Shown here: piece after piece, positions 1 to 8,851 of the stretch | Numbering within the stretch: the first letter of the stretch is position 1 | Layout: every line of letters starts with the position of its first letter | Assembly (NCBI RefSeq): GCF_009765225.1 | Contig: NZ_VMSF01000001.1 | Span: 2,356,001-2,420,000, forward strand | DNA length: 64,000 bases | Direction of reading: 5' to 3' | From: Leifsonia sp. AG29 | Lineage (GTDB): Bacteria; Actinomycetota; Actinomycetes; Actinomycetales; Microbacteriaceae | Made by a program: the position numbers and the translations under genes | The notes under the pieces: model-generated | Told to the model about the DNA's origin: nothing | Database searches by the model: none | Seen by the model: the letters and a program-made list of their open reading frames with translations, nothing else

Positions 1-1851
1 CTCCTCCTGAAGCAGCTCGCGCAGGCGCTGACCGAACGCAAGCAGGAGCTGTACGGCCTGTCCCTGCGGGCGGGCGCCACCCGCGCCGATGCCTGGATCG
101 ACGTCGACGGCGGCATCGGTGCGCTCTTCACGTACGGGTCGAAGGGGAGGCGCGAGCTGCCGAACGCGCGCGTCGTCGTCGACGGGCCGGCCGAGCAGCT
201 CTCGAAGGACGGCAGCTTCCTCGGGAGGCACGTGTTCACGCGCCTCCCCGGTGTCGCCGTGCAGATCAACGCCTTCAACTTCCCCGTGTGGGGCATGCTC
301 GAGAAGCTCGGGCCGTCCTTCCTCGCCGGCATGCCGACGCTCGTGAAGCCGGCGACGCCGACCGCCTACATCGCCGAGCACGCCGTCCGGATCATGGTCG
401 AGTCGGGCCTCCTGCCGGCGGGGACGCTGCAGCTCGTGTGCGGGTCGGTGCCGGGGCTGTTCGACCACCTCCGGCTCGGCGACCTCGTCGCGTTCACCGG
501 CTCGGCGTCGACGGCCGAGCGCCTCCGCTCGCACGACTCCGTCCAGACGGGAGGCGTCCGCTTCACGAGCGAGACCGACTCGATCAACGCCTCCGTGCTC
601 GGGCCGGACGCGGTGCCGGGCACGCCCGAGTTCGACGCGTACGTCAAGCAGCTCGTCGTCGAGCTGACCGCCAAGTCGGGGCAGAAGTGCACCGCGATCC
701 GTCGTGCGATCGTGCCGGCGCCGCTCGTCGATGATGTCGCCGCGGCGGTCCGCACCCGGATCGCGGAGCGGGTCGTCGTCGGCGACCCTCGCGCCGAGGG
801 CGTCACCATGGGACCGCTCGCGTCGCAGGAGCAGCGCCAGGAGGTGCTGCGCCAGGTGGGAGCACTGGTGGCGGCGGGCGGCGAGCTCGTCATCGGCGGC
901 CTCGACCAGCCGAGCGTGACCCGGGCGGACGGGACCGTCGGCGCCGCCGTCGAGGGCGCCTTCGTGGCCCCGATCCTGCTGCGCTTCGCCGACGCGTGGA
1001 CGCCCGCGGCGCACACGGTGGAGGCGTTCGGGCCCGTTGCAAGCCTCCTCCCCTACGACACCACCGCCGAGGCCGTCGCCCTCGTGGCCCGCGGTGGCGG
1101 ATCTCTCGTCACCAGCGTCGCGACCCACGACCCCGATGTGGCCCGCGAGCTGGTGCTCGGCTCGGCCGCCTACAACGGGCGCGTGCTGGTGCTCGATCGG
1201 GACGATGCGCGCACCTCCACCGGGCACGGGTCCCCGATGCCGCACCTCGTGCACGGCGGTCCCGGACGCGCCGGCGGCGGGGAGGAGCTGGGCGGCATCC
1301 GCGCGGTGCTGCACCACATGCAGCGGACCGCCCTGCAGGGCTCCCCCGACATGCTGACCGCGCTGACCGGCGTCTGGCACGCGGGCGCCTCCGCCGACAG
1401 CTCCGGTCCGCACCCGTTCCGCAAGTCGCTGTCGACGCTGCGGATCGGCGACCAGGTGCAGTCGGGCGAGCGGGAGATCACCCTCGACGACATCGAGACG
1501 TTCGCAGCGTTCACCGGCGACACCTTCTATGCGCACATGGACGAGGAGGCGGCGGCGGCCAACCCGTTCTTCCCCGGCCGGGTGGCGCACGGGTACCTGC
1601 TCGTTTCGTGGGCGGCGGGGCTGTTCGTCGACCCGGCTCCGGGTCCCGTGCTCGCGAACTACGGGCTCGAGGACCTGCGGTTCCTGACGCCCGTCGTGCC
1701 GGGCGACAGCATCCGCGTCGCGCTGACCGCGAAGCAGATCACGCCCCGCGAGACCGACGAGTACGGGGAGGTGCGCTGGGACGCCCGCATCCTGAACCAG
1801 CGCGACGAGGTGGTCGCGACGTACGACGTGCTGACGCTGGTGGCGAAGTAG
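1..1851 (+). CDS. paaZ: Phenylacetate bifunctional protein PaaZ (oxepin-CoA hydrolase / aldehyde dehydrogenase), 5' truncated
   Basis: The reading frame is open from base 1, giving 616 visible codons; family members are near 680 residues, so roughly 60 N-terminal residues lie outside the window. The first two thirds is an aldehyde dehydrogenase domain with its catalytic Cys in GQKCTAIRR (visible codon 230). From about codon 475 a MaoC-like hydratase domain follows, with the FTGDTFYAHMDEE and RVAHGYL segments typical of hotdog enoyl-CoA hydratases. Known role of the family: hydrolytic ring opening of oxepin-CoA and oxidation of the resulting semialdehyde. It lies next to paaABCDE and a divergent TetR gene, which supports the call. 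Confidence 0.95.
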   Translation, partial: LLLKQLAQALTERKQELYGLSLRAGATRADAWIDVDGGIGALFTYGSKGRRELPNARVVVDGPAEQLSKDGSFLGRHVFTRLPGVAVQINAFNFPVWGMLEKLGPSFLAGMPTLVKPATPTAYIAEHAVRIMVESGLLPAGTLQLVCGSVPGLFDHLRLGDLVAFTGSASTAERLRSHDSVQTGGVRFTSETDSINASVLGPDAVPGTPEFDAYVKQLVVELTAKSGQKCTAIRRAIVPAPLVDDVAAAVRTRIAERVVVGDPRAEGVTMGPLASQEQRQEVLRQVGALVAAGGELVIGGLDQPSVTRADGTVGAAVEGAFVAPILLRFADAWTPAAHTVEAFGPVASLLPYDTTAEAVALVARGGGSLVTSVATHDPDVARELVLGSAAYNGRVLVLDRDDARTSTGHGSPMPHLVHGGPGRAGGGEELGGIRAVLHHMQRTALQGSPDMLTALTGVWHAGASADSSGPHPFRKSLSTLRIGDQVQSGEREITLDDIETFAAFTGDTFYAHMDEEAAAANPFFPGRVAHGYLLVSWAAGLFVDPAPGPVLANYGLEDLRFLTPVVPGDSIRVALTAKQITPRETDEYGEVRWDARILNQRDEVVATYDVLTLVAK

Positions 1852-1865
1852 CGGCTGCCCTCCGC

Positions 1866-1924
1866 CGAGTCCCCCAAGAGTGCGCGCGACACGCCGGCCC
1901 GACGCGCAGTCTTAGGGGACTCGA
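1866..1924 (+). repeat. Palindrome-ended intergenic repeat, family A copy 1
   Basis: A 59-bp element between the convergent ends of paaZ and the TetR gene. It opens with CGAGTCCCCCAAGA and closes with TCTTAGGGGACTCGA, which are near-perfect inverted arms. The interior carries CGACACGCC, shared in the same orientation with copies 3 and 4. Three further copies occur at 7296, 40891 and 40975. It could act as a bidirectional transcription stop or be a REP-like element; no T-tract is seen. Confidence 0.8.
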
Positions 1925-1948
1925 TCTCGGGGGGGGCGCCGCGCCCGC

Positions 1949-2527
1949 TCAGCGCAGCGCCAGCGCGATCACGGTGTCGGCGAGCTCGTCGGGGGTGACC
2001 GGGCCGTCGGGGTGGTACCACTCCGTGAGCGAGTTGATCATGCCGAAGAGGAGGCGCGCGACCACCGCGGGTTCTCCCTCCACCCGGAGCGACCCCTCCG
2101 ACCGGGCGGCGTCGACGAGCTCGGCGACAGCGTGGTCGAAGGCGCGCCGGCGAGCGAGAGCGGCCCGCTCCACCTCCGTGTTGCCGCGGACGCGCAGCAG
2201 CAGCGTGACGTACGGCAGCTTGTCGGCGAGGACCAGCACCGCGCCGCGGAGCGCGAACGCCAGCCGATCGGTCGCGCTCCCGGTGACGGCGGCGGCCGAG
2301 CGGAGCACTCCCTCCAGCCCGTCGAGCGCCTCGTCGAGGGCCAGCCGGAGCAGTTCCTCCTTGGAGGCGACGTGATGGTAGATCGCCGATTTCGACAGTC
2401 CCAGCCGCCCGGCGAGCATGCCGATGGAGGTCGCGTCATAGCCGTGCTCGTTGAAGGCGGCCACCGCGACGGCGAGGATGCCGCGCTGGTCGTACCCGGG
2501 GCGGCCTCGGCGCAGCGTGTCGGTCAC
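1949..2527 (-). CDS. paaR: TetR-family regulator, probable phenylacetate repressor PaaR
   Basis: The 192-residue protein starts [10 protein letters not shown] and has an N-terminal helix-turn-helix (about residues 27-47, with [17 protein letters not shown], the classic TetR recognition segment). The rest is an alpha-helical ligand domain of usual TetR length. It is divergent from paaA with only 74 bp between the start codons, and that gap contains a palindrome-like site overlapping the paaA promoter. Family knowledge: PaaR-type TetR proteins repress paa genes until phenylacetyl-CoA binds. Assignment of that ligand here is inferred from position only. Confidence 0.8.
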   Translation of the reverse strand: MTDTLRRGRPGYDQRGILAVAVAAFNEHGYDATSIGMLAGRLGLSKSAIYHHVASKEELLRLALDEALDGLEGVLRSAAAVTGSATDRLAFALRGAVLVLADKLPYVTLLLRVRGNTEVERAALARRRAFDHAVAELVDAARSEGSLRVEGEPAVVARLLFGMINSLTEWYHPDGPVTPDELADTVIALALR

Positions 2528-2537
2528 GCGCCCAGTG

Positions 2538-2585
2538 TGGCACGATCCCCGAGCCGAGGATATACTTACCGAACGATCATTCAGG
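2538..2585 (+). promoter_or_regulatory. paaA promoter with overlapping TetR/PaaR-type operator
   Basis: A -10 box TATACT (2561-2566) sits 17 bp after a weak -35 TGGCAC (2538-2543). The 22-bp segment 2564-2585 reads ACTTACCG, then AACGATC, then ATTCAGG. Its left half matches the ACTnACCGnnCG half-site that I recall for actinobacterial PaaR; the right half is degenerate. Overlap with the -10 box would allow repression of paaA. The regulator gene is immediately adjacent and divergent. Confidence 0.55.
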
Positions 2586-2601
2586 AATTCGGGGAGCGTC
2601 G

Positions 2602-3681
2602 ATGAAGACCCTCACGAGCCGCCACCAGGGCGAGCAGAGCACCGGCGAGAGCGCCGGCCACGCCGGGTCCGCCGGCCACAGGCAGGCCACCAGCCACGGC
2701 GCCCCCACGGCCCGTAGCCACGACCCGGCCGACGACGAGGCGGGGCGCGCCGCGTTCGACGCGCTGATCGCGGCCGACTCCCGCGTCGAGCCGACCGACT
2801 GGATGCCCGACGACTACCGCCGGACGCTCATCCGCCAGATGTCCCAGCACGCGCACTCCGAGATCATCGGCATGCAGCCCGAGGCGAACTGGATCACCCG
2901 GGCGCCGAGCCTCAAGCGCAAGGCCATCCTCATGGCGAAGGTCCAGGACGAGGCGGGCCACGGCCTCTACCTCTACTCCGCGACCGAGACGCTCGGCGTG
3001 ACCCGCGACGAGCTCACCGAACAGCTCATCTCCGGCAAGGCGAAATACTCGTCGATCTTCAACTACCCGACCCTGAGCTGGGCGGACATCGGCGCGATCG
3101 GCTGGCTCGTCGACGGCGCCGCCATCTGCAACCAGGTGCCGCTCTGCCGCTGCTCGTACGCGCCGTATGGCCGCGCGATGGTCCGCATCTGCAAGGAGGA
3201 GTCGTTCCACCAGCGCCAAGGTTTCGAGATCCTCCTCACCCTGATGCGCGGCACGGAGGCGCAGCGGCGCATGGCTCAGGAGGCGGTCGACCGCTGGTAC
3301 TGGCCGTCGCTGATGATGTTCGGGCCGCCCGACGGCGACTCGCCGAATTCGGCCCGGTCGATGGCCTGGAAGATCAAGCGGTTCTCGAACGACGAGCTGC
3401 GGCAGCGCTTCGTCGGCATGCTCGTGCCGCAGGCGGAGGCGCTCGGCGTGACCCTCCCCGACCCCGAGCTGCGTTGGAACGAAGAGCGCCAGGCCTACGA
3501 CATGGGCCCGATCGACTGGTCGGAGCTGCAGGAGGTGATCGCGGGCCGCGGCCCGTGCAACGCCCAACGCATGCAGCGGCGGCGCGAGGCTCACGAGGAC
3601 GGCGCCTGGGTCCGCGAGGCGGCGGCCGAGTACGCCCGCAAGCAGGCTGAGCGCACTCCCCACGAGGAGGCCGTCGCGTGA
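2602..3681 (+). CDS. paaA: 1,2-phenylacetyl-CoA epoxidase subunit PaaA
   Basis: The 359-residue protein is the catalytic ferritin-like diiron subunit of the phenylacetyl-CoA epoxidase, which converts phenylacetyl-CoA to the 1,2-epoxide. Iron-ligand segments are visible: [13 protein letters not shown], the DEAGH motif in the first helix pair and EESFH in the second. A 40-50 residue Gly/His/Ser-rich N-terminal tail precedes the conserved region (first conserved block near residue 63), so a later start cannot be excluded. The ATG at 2602 has a GGGGAG ribosome site. It heads paaABCDE, and its stop overlaps the paaB start by 4 bases. Confidence 0.96.
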   Translation: MKTLTSRHQGEQSTGESAGHAGSAGHRQATSHGAPTARSHDPADDEAGRAAFDALIAADSRVEPTDWMPDDYRRTLIRQMSQHAHSEIIGMQPEANWITRAPSLKRKAILMAKVQDEAGHGLYLYSATETLGVTRDELTEQLISGKAKYSSIFNYPTLSWADIGAIGWLVDGAAICNQVPLCRCSYAPYGRAMVRICKEESFHQRQGFEILLTLMRGTEAQRRMAQEAVDRWYWPSLMMFGPPDGDSPNSARSMAWKIKRFSNDELRQRFVGMLVPQAEALGVTLPDPELRWNEERQAYDMGPIDWSELQEVIAGRGPCNAQRMQRRREAHEDGAWVREAAAEYARKQAERTPHEEAVA

Positions 3682-4019
3682 CCGGCACTGAAGAGGGAGG
3701 CACGAAACCGTCGACCGCGCGTTCGGAGACCAGGAACGCCGCCGGCTGGCCGCTGTGGGAGGTGTTCGTCCGCGCCTCCCGGGGCCTCAGCCATGTGCAC
3801 GTCGGCTCCCTGCACGCGCCCGACGAGCAGCTCGCGGTGCGGAATGCGCGAGACCTGTACACGCGGAGGAACGAGGGCGTCTCCATCTGGGTCGTCCGGT
3901 CGGACGCGATCACGACGAGCGACCCGGACGCCAAGGACGCGTTCTTCGAGTCGCCGTCGGGCAAGAACTACCGCCACGCCACGTATTACACGGAGAGCGA
4001 AGGGGTGAAGCACCTGTGA
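3678..4019 (+). CDS. paaB: 1,2-phenylacetyl-CoA epoxidase subunit PaaB
   Basis: The 113-residue protein contains [26 protein letters not shown], abbreviated here by its key residues WEVF and HVGSLHA, which is the signature of the small PaaB subunit. PaaB belongs to the PaaABCE epoxidase complex in the cytoplasm and is thought to bridge the catalytic heterodimers. The GTG start overlaps the paaA stop (GTGA) and its own stop overlaps the paaC GTG, so translation is coupled. Length fits the family (about 95-115 residues). Confidence 0.95.
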   Translation: MTGTEEGGTKPSTARSETRNAAGWPLWEVFVRASRGLSHVHVGSLHAPDEQLAVRNARDLYTRRNEGVSIWVVRSDAITTSDPDAKDAFFESPSGKNYRHATYYTESEGVKHL

Positions 4020-4876
4020 GCGACGAGCCCGGCACCCACGAGCCCGGCACCCACGAGCGCGGCGCCCCCGACCACGGCCACGTCGAGCTCAGCGCCGTCA
4101 CCCTCTCGGCCGAGTTCGTCTCGACCGACGCGCCCGCGACCCCCGATGTCGCCGAGTACGCCCTGTGGCTCGGCGACGACGCGCTCATCCTGTCGCAGCG
4201 GCTCGGCGCCTGGATCTCCCGGGCTCCGGAGCTCGAGGAGGACGTCGCGCTCGCCAACATCGCGCTCGACCTCATCGGGCACGCGCGCTCCCTCCTCCGC
4301 TACGCCGGCACGGCGACCGGGCGCACCGAGGACGACCTGGCGTACTGGAGGGACGAGACCGCGTTCCGGTCCGCCCACCTGTTCGAGCAGCCCAACGGCG
4401 ACTTCGCGCACACCATCGTTCGCCAGTTCGCAGCGGCCCACTACTTCTTCGAGCTGTACGACCGCCTCCGCCTCTCGACCGATCCGGTGCTCGCCGGAGT
4501 CGCCGCGAAGGCCGTGAAGGAGGTCGACTACCACCGCGACCACGCCGACCAGTGGATGCTGCGCCTCGCTCTCGGCACCGACGAGTCGCGCCGCCGGACG
4601 CTCACCGCCCTCGCGGATGTGTGGCCGAGCGTGGCGGAGCTATTCCGGGACGAGCCGCTGATCGACCGGCTCGAGGGCATCGCGGTCCGTCCCTCCACGC
4701 TGTTGGAGCCGTTCGACGCCTCCCTCCGCCCGGTGCTCGAGGAGACCGGGATCGAGCCGCCCACGACGTTCGCCTCCTCGGGCGGGGGCCGCCGCGGGCG
4801 CCACTCCGAGTACCTGGGGCCGCTCCTCGCGGAGCTCCAGGTGCTCGCGCGACAGCACCCGGGAGCGACATGGTGA
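4016..4876 (+). CDS. paaC: 1,2-phenylacetyl-CoA epoxidase subunit PaaC
   Basis: I start this 286-residue protein at the GTG at 4016, which overlaps the paaB stop; the frame is open further upstream but that part only shadows paaB. It is a ferritin-like structural subunit that pairs with PaaA. Conserved blocks are YALWLGDDALILSQRLGAW, EEDVALANIALDLIGHAR and KEVDYHRDHADQW. The N-terminus has a duplicated EPGTHEPGTHE stretch (residues 4-14), which comes from a 15-bp tandem repeat in the DNA near 4026. Its stop overlaps the paaD start. Confidence 0.94.
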   Translation: MSDEPGTHEPGTHERGAPDHGHVELSAVTLSAEFVSTDAPATPDVAEYALWLGDDALILSQRLGAWISRAPELEEDVALANIALDLIGHARSLLRYAGTATGRTEDDLAYWRDETAFRSAHLFEQPNGDFAHTIVRQFAAAHYFFELYDRLRLSTDPVLAGVAAKAVKEVDYHRDHADQWMLRLALGTDESRRRTLTALADVWPSVAELFRDEPLIDRLEGIAVRPSTLLEPFDASLRPVLEETGIEPPTTFASSGGGRRGRHSEYLGPLLAELQVLARQHPGATW

Positions 4877-5364
4877 ACCACTTCGCGGAGGCGGAACGGG
4901 CCTGGGAGGCGGCGGCCGCGGTCATCGACCCGGAGGTCCCGGTGCTGACGATCGACGACCTCGGCATCCTGCGCGAGGTGACCGTGACCGATGACGGGGT
5001 CGAGGTCGTCATGACCCCGACGTACTCGGGCTGCCCCGCGATGGACACGATCCGCGAAGACGTCGTCCGCGCTCTGGCCGCGGAGGGCTTCGAGCGGGTG
5101 AGCGTGCGGCTCGCCCTCTCGCCCGCGTGGACGACCGACTGGATCAGCACAGACGGCAAGCGCGCCCTCGAGGAGTTCGGGATCGCGCCTCCCACCGGCG
5201 TCGCCGCGGCCGGTGGACCGGTCCGGCTGACTCTCGCCGTGAAGTGCCCGCACTGCGGGTCGCTGAAGACCCGGCAGCTCTCACGGTTCGGGTCGACCTC
5301 CTGCAAGGCGCTGTTCGTGTGCGAGGAGTGCTCGGAGCCCTTCGACCACTTCAAGGCGCTGTGA
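4870..5364 (+). CDS. paaD: PaaD, iron-sulfur maturation factor of the phenylacetyl-CoA epoxidase
   Basis: The 164-residue protein has an N-terminal DUF59/MIP18-like domain (AAVIDPEVPVLTIDDLGIL, then MTPTYSGCPAMDTI with the conserved Cys). A C-terminal zinc-ribbon-like tail follows, with Cys pairs KCPHC and VCEECS. PaaD proteins assist Fe-S or diiron assembly for the epoxidase and are not part of the core complex. I use ATG at 4870, which overlaps paaC by 7 bases; a GTG at 4873 is the alternative. Confidence 0.93.
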   Translation: MVNHFAEAERAWEAAAAVIDPEVPVLTIDDLGILREVTVTDDGVEVVMTPTYSGCPAMDTIREDVVRALAAEGFERVSVRLALSPAWTTDWISTDGKRALEEFGIAPPTGVAAAGGPVRLTLAVKCPHCGSLKTRQLSRFGSTSCKALFVCEECSEPFDHFKAL

Positions 5365-5375
5365 GGGCGCGGTCG

Positions 5376-6482
5376 ATGGCCCGGGCGCGATTCCACACGC
5401 TCGCCGTGGCCGATGTGCGTCCGCTGACGGCGGCCAGCGTGGAGGTGACGTTCGCGGTCCCCGACGAGCTGGCGGGCGAGTACGACTATCTTCCGGGACA
5501 GCACGTTGCCCTGCGCGCGACGGTCGAGGGGCGCGAGCTGCGACGCAGCTATTCGATCTGCAGACCGCCGCAGCCGGCCCGGGAGGGACGCCCCGGCCGC
5601 ATCTCGGTGGCGATCAAGCGCGACCTGGGCGGCGCCTTCTCGACCTGGGCGACGACCCAGCTGAAGCCCGGCGACCGGATCGATGTCATGAGCCCCCAGG
5701 GCACGTTCACGGTCGACCTGGAGGCGCTCGACGGCACGCACGTGGCGGGCATCGCGGCGGGGTCAGGCATCACGCCGCTGATGGCGCTCGCATCCAGCGT
5801 GCTGACCGCCTCCCCCACCTCGCGCTTCACGCTCGTATACACCAACCGCACAGCGATCGACGTGATGTTCCTGGAGGAGCTGGCCGACCTCAAGGACCGC
5901 TACCCCTCGCGCCTGGCGCTGCACCACGTTCTCTCGCGCGAACAGCGCTCCGCCCCGCTGCTGTCTGGGCGCATCGACGAGGATCGCCTCCGCCGGATGC
6001 TCGACGCGCTGCTGCCGCCGGAGACCGTCGACGAGTGGTTCCTCTGCGGGCCGTTCGAGCTCGTGCAGCTGTGCCGCGACGTGCTCGAGACGTACGACGT
6101 GCCGCGCGACCGCGTGCACTTCGAGCTGTTCACGACCGGGGAGCCGGGCGAGCCGCGCGGCGATGTCGGCCACCCGGTCGTCGTCCACGAGGGCGAGAAG
6201 ACGGCGACGGTCGAGTTCACGCTCGACGGGACGACGTCGACAGTGACCACGCCGGTCGACGCGAACGAGTCGGTGCTCAACGCCGCGCTCAGGGTGCGCG
6301 CCGACGTACCGTTCGCGTGCACGGGCGGGGTGTGCGGGACGTGCCGGGCGCGCCTCCTCTCGGGCGACGTCCGGATGACGGAGAACTACGCGCTCGAGCC
6401 GGAGGAGCTGGAGGCGGGCTACGTGCTCACCTGCCAGTCGCACCCGCTGACCGACCGCGTCGTGGTCGACTACGACGTGTGA
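5376..6482 (+). CDS. paaE: Phenylacetyl-CoA epoxidase reductase PaaE
   Basis: The 368-residue oxidoreductase feeds electrons from NADPH to PaaA. The FAD-binding domain has RRSYSIC, the NAD(P)-binding part has GIAAGSGITPL and FLCGPFELV, and the C-terminal plant-type 2Fe-2S domain has FACTGGVCGTCRARLL plus a later LTCQ (Cys pattern C-x5-C-x2-C...C). I chose ATG 5376 because GAGGG lies 8 bases upstream; a GTG at 5361 overlapping the paaD stop would add 5 residues. It completes the epoxidase operon. Confidence 0.95.
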   Translation: MARARFHTLAVADVRPLTAASVEVTFAVPDELAGEYDYLPGQHVALRATVEGRELRRSYSICRPPQPAREGRPGRISVAIKRDLGGAFSTWATTQLKPGDRIDVMSPQGTFTVDLEALDGTHVAGIAAGSGITPLMALASSVLTASPTSRFTLVYTNRTAIDVMFLEELADLKDRYPSRLALHHVLSREQRSAPLLSGRIDEDRLRRMLDALLPPETVDEWFLCGPFELVQLCRDVLETYDVPRDRVHFELFTTGEPGEPRGDVGHPVVVHEGEKTATVEFTLDGTTSTVTTPVDANESVLNAALRVRADVPFACTGGVCGTCRARLLSGDVRMTENYALEPEELEAGYVLTCQSHPLTDRVVVDYDV

Positions 6483-6498
6483 GCCTCCTGGAGGAACA

Positions 6499-7269
6499 GT
6501 GATCGATCTCGCCATCGCCGACGGCATCGCCCGGATCACGCTGAACGCGCCGCAGCGACTCAACGCCCTCGGACCTGAGGGCCTCAGGGAGCTCGACGCC
6601 GCGTACGCATCCGCCGAGGAGGCGCGCGTCCGTGCCCTGGTGCTGCGCGGCGCGGGGAGGTCGTTCTGCGCCGGACGCGACATCGCCGGGGTCGACCCGG
6701 CAACCGACGACGTCTCGGGGTATCTCGACCGGCTGGTCGCGCCGCTCATGCGCCGGATGGCGGCCTTCCCCGCCCCGACCTTCGCGGCCGCTCAGGGAGC
6801 CGCCCTGGGTGTCGGGCTCGGCCTCCTGCTCGCCACCGATGTCGTGTTCGTGGCCGAGGACGCCAAGGTCGGCTCACCGTTCGCCGCGCTCGGCGCCGCG
6901 CTCGACTCCGGCGGCCACTGGCTGCTCGTCTCGCGCCTGGGGCCGCACCGCGCGCTCGACCTCATCTACTCGGGGAGGCTCATCTCGGGTGAGGAGGCGG
7001 TGGCCGGCGGCCTGTTCTCGCGAGCTCTCCCCGCCTCCCAGCTGGACGAACAGGTGGAGGCGGCGGCGAGCGCGGCAGCGAGCGGTGCGACCCAGGCGCT
7101 TCTGGCGAGCAAGCGCATCGTGGCCGGCCTGCGCGACGGCTCGCTCGACCTGTGGGGGTCGGTGGCCGCCGAGAACGCGGCCCAGGCCGCCCTCCGCGAC
7201 ACGGCCGACTACCGCGAGGGCTTCCGCGCCTTCCAGGAGAAGCGCCCCCCGCACTTCCGCGGCCGCTGA
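6499..7269 (+). CDS. paaG: Crotonase-family enzyme, probable 1,2-epoxyphenylacetyl-CoA isomerase (PaaG)
   Basis: The 256-residue crotonase has the CoA/oxyanion segments RSFCAGRDIAG (about residues 54-64) and AAQGAALGVGLGLLLATDVV. At the site where hydratases carry the second Glu it has LDSGGHW, as in PaaG-type isomerases that use an Asp. PaaG converts the ring epoxide to oxepin-CoA, the substrate of PaaZ. The GTG start has GGAGGAAC upstream, 16 bp after paaE. It could instead be PaaF-like hydratase; the Asp and the missing second Glu favour PaaG. Confidence 0.8.
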   Translation: MIDLAIADGIARITLNAPQRLNALGPEGLRELDAAYASAEEARVRALVLRGAGRSFCAGRDIAGVDPATDDVSGYLDRLVAPLMRRMAAFPAPTFAAAQGAALGVGLGLLLATDVVFVAEDAKVGSPFAALGAALDSGGHWLLVSRLGPHRALDLIYSGRLISGEEAVAGGLFSRALPASQLDEQVEAAASAAASGATQALLASKRIVAGLRDGSLDLWGSVAAENAAQAALRDTADYREGFRAFQEKRPPHFRGR

Positions 7270-7295
7270 CCGCCTCCCCCGCCCCCACCCACCCG

Positions 7296-7353
7296 CGAGT
7301 CCCCCAAGAATGCGGCGTCCAGCCCCGAAATCGCGAACTCTGGGGAGACTCGA
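7296..7353 (+). repeat. Palindrome-ended intergenic repeat, family A copy 2
   Basis: A 58-bp copy opening with CGAGTCCCCCAAGAA and closing with CTCTGGGGAGACTCGA. It is the most diverged copy: the right arm has a G/A change and the interior lacks the CGACACGCC block. It lies between the convergent ends of paaG and the maltokinase gene, like copy 1 between convergent genes. Confidence 0.7.
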
Positions 7354-7406
7354 TAGCGGGCGCGGCGAGCGCCAGGCACGGAGGCGCGCGGAGCGCGGGG
7401 CGCGCG

Positions 7407-8741
7407 TCAGACGCGGGCGGCGAGGAGGCGGCGCACGGCTCCGAGCGGGATCGGCACCCAGCTGGGCCGGTGCCGGGCCTCGTACGTGACCTCGTACACC
7501 GCCTTGTCGAGCTCGAACGCGTCGACGAGGCTCTGGTGGTCCTGCAACTCGCTGCCGGCGATCGACGCGTACCCCTCGAGGTATGCCTCCCGGGCGCGCG
7601 CGGCCCACGCCGAGGCGTCGATGGGAGGCTCGCGCTGGGCCAGCGAGCCCGCCACGTAGTCGAACGAGCGCAGCATCCCGGCGACGTCGCGCATGGTCGC
7701 GTCCGGCTCGGACCGCTCCGACAGCGGGCGCAGCGGCTCCCCCTCGAAGTCGATGAACTGCCAGCCGCGATCCGGCGAGAACAGCACCTGCCCGAGGTGC
7801 AGATCGCCGTGGATCCGCTGGAGGATCGGCACCGGGGACGCGGCGGCCGCCTCGTACACCGCGGCGATCCCCTCCCGCAGCTCGGACACCTCCGGCACCT
7901 CGGTCGTCGTGATCGTGAGGCGTCGGAACATGGCGTCCAGCGCTCGACCGATGTCCTCACGCGTGGCTTCGCGCGTCGGCAGCACCCGCGCCATCAGCTT
8001 GTGCAGCTCTGCGGTGCCGGAGCCGAGGGCGAACGCACGATCGGCGAAGTCCTCCCCCGCTTCGGCGGCGGTGACTGCGAGTTCCCAGCCGTCCTCCGCT
8101 CCGGGCACGAAGTCCTGGATGAGCCCCAGCTCGCCGTGGGCGGCGCGGCCGTCCGGGAGGGGCCAGTCGCCCGTCACCCAGCCGAGGAGCGCGGGGGTGC
8201 GGCGCGAGCCTCCCTCGGTCAGCGCCGCGAGCGTGGAGACGTCGGGGTTCTCGCCGTCCTGCACCACGCGGAACACCTTCACGAGCGCCAGCCGGCCGTC
8301 GTCGAGCTCGGCCACGATCGACGTGTTCGACTGCTCGCCGGTGAGCCGACGGGAGGAGCGGACCGCGATGCGCGGGGCCAGCGCGTGCCCCGCGGCGGAC
8401 GCCTCCCGCCCTTCGGTCCGCCCGCCGCCGGTCATCAGGTCGACCAGTGCGGAGACGTACACCTCCTCGGCGGGCCCGTCGTAGAGGAGGCGGCCGCCCG
8501 CCTCCCCGATGAAGGCCGACGGGTCGCCCTCGCCGCTGGATCGCGCGACGACGGGCACCTGGTACACGCGCGGGGTCCGGGGTGCGTCATCGCAGAAGAA
8601 GTACGTGACGATCCGTGCGTCGGGGTCGGCCGGCTCGATGTCGAACGACCCGAGCAGCCGCAACCGCGGTTCCACGCTCTTGGTCGAATACCAGCGCTGG
8701 CGCCGCATCCACGACCCCACGAGCTCCGTGAGTTCGGTCAT
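7407..8741 (-). CDS. mak: Maltokinase / aminoglycoside-phosphotransferase-fold sugar kinase
   Basis: The 444-residue protein (ATG at 8741, MTELTELVGSWMRRQRWYSTK) has the N-terminal cap typical of actinobacterial maltokinases, WMRRQRWYSTKS. The kinase core has the catalytic loop IHGDLHLGQ and the metal-binding FIDFEGEP. Such enzymes phosphorylate maltose (or glucose) with ATP and feed the GlgE alpha-glucan route. The usual treS or glgE partners are not adjacent; the gene stands alone between paaG and the M23 peptidase. The upstream in-frame extension to 8945 overlaps the neighbour's 3' end and was not used. Confidence 0.85.
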   Translation of the reverse strand: MTELTELVGSWMRRQRWYSTKSVEPRLRLLGSFDIEPADPDARIVTYFFCDDAPRTPRVYQVPVVARSSGEGDPSAFIGEAGGRLLYDGPAEEVYVSALVDLMTGGGRTEGREASAAGHALAPRIAVRSSRRLTGEQSNTSIVAELDDGRLALVKVFRVVQDGENPDVSTLAALTEGGSRRTPALLGWVTGDWPLPDGRAAHGELGLIQDFVPGAEDGWELAVTAAEAGEDFADRAFALGSGTAELHKLMARVLPTREATREDIGRALDAMFRRLTITTTEVPEVSELREGIAAVYEAAAASPVPILQRIHGDLHLGQVLFSPDRGWQFIDFEGEPLRPLSERSEPDATMRDVAGMLRSFDYVAGSLAQREPPIDASAWAARAREAYLEGYASIAGSELQDHQSLVDAFELDKAVYEVTYEARHRPSWVPIPLGAVRRLLAARV

Positions 8742-8851
8742 GCCTGAACCGTACGCCCGGGATGCGGGTTGGGCGATAACGGCAGGCGAACATGCAGGGA
8801 AGGCGGGCGAACGTGCATGGCCCGCGGTCGGATTCGCGCGACGGAGCGCGA

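Noticed and set aside
1867-1924. Family A repeats as simple rho-independent terminators
   Set aside because: No T-tract follows either arm, and the 29-nt interior with a conserved CGACACGCC block is not terminator-like. Left as repeats with unknown role.
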